This document shows, one piece after another, positions 60,679-64,000 of a DNA stretch of 64,000 nucleotides (positions within the stretch are counted from its first letter, which is position 1; every line of letters begins with the position of its first letter). The position numbers and the translations under genes are program-made. This DNA comes from Paenibacillus sp. J31TS4 (GTDB taxonomy: Bacteria; Bacillota; Bacilli; Paenibacillales; NBRC-103111): positions 1,736,001-1,800,000 of the forward strand of contig NZ_BOSI01000001.1 in assembly GCF_018403265.1 (NCBI RefSeq), in the 5' to 3' direction. The notes under the pieces were generated by a model. It saw only the letters and a list, made by a program, of their open reading frames with translations, ran no database searches and was not told the origin of the DNA.

Positions 60679-61312
60679 AATTTCAATCTATTCTTTAGAA
60701 TCCTCCCTGTCAACTGTTGTTATTACAAAGTCCTCATCGGTTCTGGCTGTCCAAACGGAACCATGTGATCCCCTTTATGAAATCTATACAGAAAACATCG
60801 GAAAAGCAACCCTTCAACAACCCCAAGAAGATCATGAAACACCTAATTGGGTTACGGAACGGCTGAGAATCGGTGTATTTGGCGAAAAGGTGGCTGAGAG
60901 TTACTTAAAACACCACTATTCGGACGTTAAAAACGTTACGAAAGACAGTTGGAAAGGATACGATTTAGAGGCGTCGACTGGAGATAGTCGGATGTACATT
61001 GAGGTGAAAACAACATATACGTCGAATTGTTTTTACTTATCGATCAACGAATTAATAAAAGCAAATTTATATGGTGATTCATACTATATTTTTTTCATTA
61101 AGATTTGTAATAAGTCAAAGAAAATTCATGGTTATTTAATCAAAAACCCCATCTCTACACTATCTATACCTTTCAATTATATGACCAAGTTGTTCCAAAG
61201 TCCTTCCGTTTATGTCCAACCTTGCAATTTCATTTTAGAGTTATCACCAAACCAAATACTCGTGCTTGAAGAGGGGGAGATCTGCTTAAACGATTATGCT
61301 GGCTCATTTTAA
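60671..61312 (+). CDS. DUF3883 (NO VEIN) domain protein, nuclease-like
   Basis: This 213-residue protein has a C-terminal DUF3883 domain (about residues 66-160): GVFGEKVAESYLKHHY, SWKGYDLEA with Asp98, and MYIEVKTTY with Glu111 and Lys113. These form a PD-(D/E)XK-like site. DUF3883 is found in several anti-phage systems. Its ATG lies inside the end of the upstream gene (ATGGATAA), which shows tight coupling with the recombinase-like zinc-ribbon protein. Target and partner are unknown. Confidence 0.75.
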   Translation: MDKISIYSLESSLSTVVITKSSSVLAVQTEPCDPLYEIYTENIGKATLQQPQEDHETPNWVTERLRIGVFGEKVAESYLKHHYSDVKNVTKDSWKGYDLEASTGDSRMYIEVKTTYTSNCFYLSINELIKANLYGDSYYIFFIKICNKSKKIHGYLIKNPISTLSIPFNYMTKLFQSPSVYVQPCNFILELSPNQILVLEEGEICLNDYAGSF

Positions 61313-61482
61313 TATATACTTTTATTGGCATATTTTTAAAATCTATGAAACACAATTGTATATGAGGACAGAGCAAAGAAGAATGTGAGCGGTTCAATCC
61401 TAATCGACATTACAGCAGGCCACAGAGAAAGTATTCTTCGTGGCCATGTATGTAATATCTAACATTTAAACTAAAAATAAAG

Positions 61483-61518
61483 TATGTCCATGCCCCTAAT
61501 TTTCATGGACATATTTTA
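61483..61518. terminator. Hairpin between the DUF3883 and kwaB genes
   Basis: TATGTCCATG/CATGGACATA form a perfect stem followed by TTTTAAA. It serves as terminator between the converging genes. The rest of 61313-61561 holds another hairpin (GGCCAC...GTGGCC near 61420-61445) and no supported gene. Confidence 0.65.
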
Positions 61519-61561
61519 AATAAGCCTCTGAGTTTTTTGTGCAAAAGGGCGATTTTCCTTT

Positions 61562-62572
61562 TTATCTTGCAGCTTGTAATTTAGATTTATTTATCGCTTT
61601 ATATTGTTCATCAGTTATTAAAGAGGACACGAAATTATCCATTAACACATCTAAAACCACTCGCATTTCTTGCGTAGAAGTGCACTCAATTTTGCCTTGA
61701 TCATTTAGTCGCAAGTTGATTGTCCCACTGCTAATTAACTCTTTGATTCTATCAACTTTTACCTCGTCCATTGGGTATGTGGAGCCCGCACGTGCTAATT
61801 TCTTTTGGAACAGCACCCGTGCAGATACAAATTCACGTATATTCTCCATGTCAGCAATAAAATCCATTGAGGATAACTCAGCTAATGTTTGCTCCGCCGC
61901 TTCTTTAAACTTTTCGTAATAACGAAACAACTCTAACACCTTCGATTCATTTAATAACACTACATAATCGCCTAATAGGAACGCATCCCAGTTTTCATCC
62001 AAAAATATTTTCTTGCTGCCGTTGTCTTCTTCTAGCTTGTAACTACCTCTTCCTGGGATATACTTCATGATCCTTCTTCGTTTCAAGAACACTGTTTCCG
62101 AAATACTTTTAATCAAATAAAAATCTTGATTATCGATTTGAATATGGCAAATGAACACCTTTGGCTTAAAGTCATCCTGGTTTATCGTCTCGTGTGCTGA
62201 CTCGCAATCAACTGTGTTGATACAATTTTTCCATTCCGCTAATTCGCTTAATTCTGTTAATTCCAGGTACCTCTTAGTGTCCTCGCTTGATTCATCGATG
62301 TCGCCCATATCTAATAATTCAAATTCTTGTAACTTGGTAACGGTACTTTTAGCTTTTGATACTAACCATTCTTGAACTGAATCATCAATTATTATTTCCA
62401 AGGGCTCCATTGCATCATATCTCGTTTTCGTTCCTTCTCTTAACTTCGAGCCAACTATGTACAACCGACAGGGGATATTGATTGAGTCTTGTGTTTGATT
62501 AATTGATTGGCACAGTTGTTCCAGGAGTCGTCTCGCTGTATTTTGCTCTTCTACAGTTTCCGTATTTGGCAA
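61562..62572 (-). CDS. kwaB: Kiwa anti-phage protein KwaB (DUF4868)
   Basis: This 336-residue protein has the DUF4868 layout of KwaB: a variable N-terminal domain, then VFLKRRRIMKYIPG, IFLDENWDAFLLGDYVVLLNESKVLELFRYYEKFKEAAEQTL and a helical end. The start is TTG, seven bases after AAAAGGGGT and five bases after the kwaA stop. Known KwaB binds DNA and works with the membrane protein KwaA against phages. It is slightly longer than the E. coli protein (about 315 residues). The pairing with a four-helix membrane protein supports the call. Confidence 0.78.
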   Translation of the reverse strand: MPNTETVEEQNTARRLLEQLCQSINQTQDSINIPCRLYIVGSKLREGTKTRYDAMEPLEIIIDDSVQEWLVSKAKSTVTKLQEFELLDMGDIDESSEDTKRYLELTELSELAEWKNCINTVDCESAHETINQDDFKPKVFICHIQIDNQDFYLIKSISETVFLKRRRIMKYIPGRGSYKLEEDNGSKKIFLDENWDAFLLGDYVVLLNESKVLELFRYYEKFKEAAEQTLAELSSMDFIADMENIREFVSARVLFQKKLARAGSTYPMDEVKVDRIKELISSGTINLRLNDQGKIECTSTQEMRVVLDVLMDNFVSSLITDEQYKAINKSKLQAAR

Positions 62573-62577
62573 TTGAA

Positions 62578-63159
62578 TTACCCCTTTTCTGAACCGTCTA
62601 ATAAAATGCTTTCGCCTTCTAATCGATAACAAATTCTTGAAGGTTGCTTGAAAAGAACTGATCGTTTATTTTTAGAAATATAGAGAACATCTCCTCTTTC
62701 AGTCTCAACGGAGTAAATATGATAGCCGAGTGCAAATAACAAAGGATTTATGTATAACATTTCCGAACGGAGGGATAGCCAAAGAATCAAGACCAACAGA
62801 AATAAAGTAACCCAAGTATCATTCCAAGTATTAAGGTTTAAAGACACTAGTGGCAAAATATATGTAGCAATATAAGTTAATACATCTTGCTCGCGTGAGA
62901 TCACTTTTTTTATCTCTACAGCTTTTGCACCAATTCTTCGTGTCTGAGTTGTTATTATATCGATTGCTACTAAGAGGCAACTGACTACTGAAATAATAAG
63001 CAATATACTAGAAATAGCAAATAAGAATATTTGTGGTGACATCGAGATCGGTATACGATGTATGTTTTCAAGATTGAACAATTTTAATACGAGAACAAAA
63101 AACAAAGGGCAATATGCCGAAAAAACCAATGCAAGCTTATACCAAATTGGACTTTTCAT
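62578..63159 (-). CDS. kwaA: Kiwa anti-phage membrane protein KwaA
   Basis: This 193-residue protein has four membrane segments (about 8-28, 43-68, 93-110 and 113-131) and a C-terminal cytosolic domain starting with INPLLFALGYHIYSVET. That size and layout match KwaA. Its gene immediately precedes the DUF4868 gene, the defining Kiwa arrangement. The ATG follows GAGGGAG. In the known system KwaA senses phage at the membrane and KwaB acts on replication intermediates. Confidence 0.77.
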   Translation of the reverse strand: MKSPIWYKLALVFSAYCPLFFVLVLKLFNLENIHRIPISMSPQIFLFAISSILLIISVVSCLLVAIDIITTQTRRIGAKAVEIKKVISREQDVLTYIATYILPLVSLNLNTWNDTWVTLFLLVLILWLSLRSEMLYINPLLFALGYHIYSVETERGDVLYISKNKRSVLFKQPSRICYRLEGESILLDGSEKG

Positions 63160-63329
63160 TTGTCTCCCTCACTATGTACGCCGTTCCCCCTAAATACAAA
63201 AATTAGAAATCATCCATTATCACTAATTATAATTCAATATAGCTTTAATTTAAACCAAGAATTGCCAAAGGAAAAACAAATAATATAATGTCACTAAAGC
63301 CTCAACGGGCCCCACGAAAAAATTTTAAA

Positions 63330-63391
63330 ATAAAAGCAGCAGCCGGAGAGAGAAGGCAAAATTGCACATCTCAGACGACGGCTGCTTTTAT
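63330..63391 (-). terminator. Terminator after the small ORF downstream of the serine recombinase
   Basis: TAAAAGCAGC...CCG pairs with CGGCTGCTTTTA across a loop of about 30 bases; a T-rich stretch follows on the minus strand. It separates the recombinase unit from kwaAB. The 170 bases between this hairpin and the kwaA start must contain the kwa promoter. Confidence 0.6.
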
Positions 63392-63411
63392 ATAATAATT
63401 GTTTCCAGTAG

Positions 63412-63525
63412 TCATCTTTTACCTTGTCTATAACGGATAAAATCCTCTACTATCAATTTTATCAACTGCTTTTTACTTTTTTCATCTTTATCATTATTAA
63501 TTGGCAATTTAAAATTTATCCGCAT
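63412..63525 (-). CDS. 37-residue small protein behind a very strong ribosome binding site
   Basis: The frame starts at ATG 63525 with AGGAGGAGG seven bases upstream and encodes a basic peptide (MRINFKLPINNDKDEKSKKQ continuing with a predicted helix LIKLIVEDFIRYR). It lies 47 bases downstream of the serine recombinase stop on the same strand. Small basic proteins in this position can be recombination directionality factors. The real role is unknown. Confidence 0.55.
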   Translation of the reverse strand: MRINFKLPINNDKDEKSKKQLIKLIVEDFIRYRQGKR

Positions 63526-63572
63526 AAAAAACCTCCTCCTATATCATATTAAAATAGGAGGAGATTTATGAT

Positions 63573-64000
63573 TTAAGCGGAACTTAATTGTTTAAAAACC
63601 AGTTTGCAACCTTTCAAGCTGCCTCGAATATCCCATTTCAAGAAAATATCCAGCTGGTCATTTGTAATGATGACCTTTTCAATCAAATTGTCAACAAACA
63701 GTTTTTTCTTGGCCGGTGAAAATTGTTCATAGAACGCGAACTGCTTTATCATTTCCAAATAGGCCTCCACATCTTCCAAACGCAGCTGACTTTGCTCCAA
63801 AGACCGCTTAAGTTCGGCAATTCGAACCTCATTTTGTTTCTGTTTTGAACCCAAGTCCAGCATACGTTGGTTATACATGTCGACCAAATCTGGATTAGTT
63901 GTGCTGCCGACATTCAAGAAAAGAGTTTGAATCTCCTTTTCCAAGCGAGCCTTATATCTCGTCAACTCATTTAACTCGGTGTTCAAACTTCCTTTCTTGG
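63573..64000 (-). CDS. Large serine recombinase, C-terminal part (continues beyond the window)
   Basis: The frame is open to base 64000 and covers the last ~142 residues. They form a long coiled coil (LTRYKARLEKEIQTLF, RIAELKRSLEQSQLRLEDVEAYLEMIKQFAFYEQFS) and end with KKKLFVDNLIEKVIITNDQLDIFLKWDI. This is the usual end of phage and ICE-type serine integrases: the coiled coil after the zinc domain and the VEKVII(x)N strand. The catalytic domain with its Ser lies outside. It probably integrated the island and could excise it. Confidence 0.85.
   Translation of the reverse strand, partial: KKGSLNTELNELTRYKARLEKEIQTLFLNVGSTTNPDLVDMYNQRMLDLGSKQKQNEVRIAELKRSLEQSQLRLEDVEAYLEMIKQFAFYEQFSPAKKKLFVDNLIEKVIITNDQLDIFLKWDIRGSLKGCKLVFKQLSSA

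Larger units (their letters stand above)
56428..64000. mobile_element. Defence island integrated inside spoVR (right end beyond the window)
   Basis: The left edge is the sharp loss of SpoVR homology after TGGGCGTCC at 56427. From there to base 64000 the DNA is strongly AT-rich, while everything to the left is GC-rich host DNA. It carries a cytosine methyltransferase, a candidate restriction enzyme, Vsr, a recombinase-like zinc-ribbon protein, a DUF3883 protein, a Kiwa pair, and a large serine recombinase at the far end. The serine recombinase explains integration without target duplications. The right junction should carry the rest of spoVR but lies outside the window. Confidence 0.82.

Noticed and set aside
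1-64000. tRNA or rRNA genes
   Set aside because: I saw no rRNA segment and no convincing tRNA cloverleaf on either strand by eye. A tRNA search program would settle this.

Overview
The window looks like chromosome from a high-GC, endospore-forming member of the Bacillota, most probably Paenibacillus or a close relative. The evidence is the LplB/YtcP-type sugar ABC permease pairs, the yhbH-spoVR sporulation pair, strong AGGAGG ribosome binding sites with frequent TTG/GTG starts, a ykkC guanidine-I riboswitch, CcpA-type cre sites, and the overall gene repertoire. This assignment is inference from gene content; no rRNA or tRNA gene is present in the window.

Layout. 1-2.2 kb: sugar ABC importer (two permeases and the first codons of the binding protein) behind a near-consensus sigma-A promoter. 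2.6-8.4 kb: P-loop kinase, full-length Lhr helicase, DUF423 membrane protein. 8.6-12.3 kb: tightly overlapping four-gene operon (methyltransferase, FAD oxidoreductase, SRPBCC cyclase-like protein, FabF-like ketosynthase) resembling a small biosynthetic cassette without a visible carrier protein. 12.5-19 kb: small CxxC protein behind an unusual repeated leader, a VOC protein, FMN reductase, GAF histidine kinase/NarL regulator pair, RecQ. 19.3-21.2 kb: two-subunit SMR exporter controlled by a guanidine-I riboswitch (promoter, aptamer and terminator all visible), EamA transporter. 21.4-32.3 kb: NlpC/P60 cell-wall hydrolase with an attenuator-like leader, MFS transporter, quinone-reductase-like protein, BcrA-type ABC exporter, polysaccharide deacetylase, ROK kinase, amidase, UDP-GlcNAc 2-epimerase. 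32.6-39.2 kb: ferredoxin, membrane-anchored MORN-repeat protein, YbjN-like protein, a TetR-rifampicin phosphotransferase operon with a clear operator over its promoter, DUF1080 protein. 39.4-47.6 kb: carbohydrate-utilisation locus (AraC regulator, FAD oxidoreductase, DUF2961 protein, binding protein, two permeases) with a cre site. 47.8-54.3 kb: acetyltransferase, frameshifted P-loop kinase, methyltransferase, sulfatase with a cre site, APH-family kinase, a membrane protein and a truncated VOC gene.

54.36-64 kb: the yhbH-spoVR pair is intact up to codon 305 of spoVR. There the homology stops abruptly at the conserved NEGWAS motif and the DNA becomes AT-rich. The AT-rich DNA runs to the end of the window and carries a C5 cytosine methyltransferase, a candidate PD-(D/E)XK restriction enzyme, a Vsr mismatch endonuclease, a two-gene cassette of a degenerate recombinase-like zinc-ribbon protein and a DUF3883 (NO VEIN) nuclease-like protein, a KwaA/KwaB (Kiwa) pair, a 37-codon ORF, and the C-terminal part of a large serine recombinase that continues beyond base 64000. 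I read this as one mobile defence island integrated inside spoVR, comparable in layout to the skin and SPbeta elements that interrupt sporulation genes and are excised in the mother cell. The left junction and the recombinase are seen; excision and the right half of spoVR are predictions.
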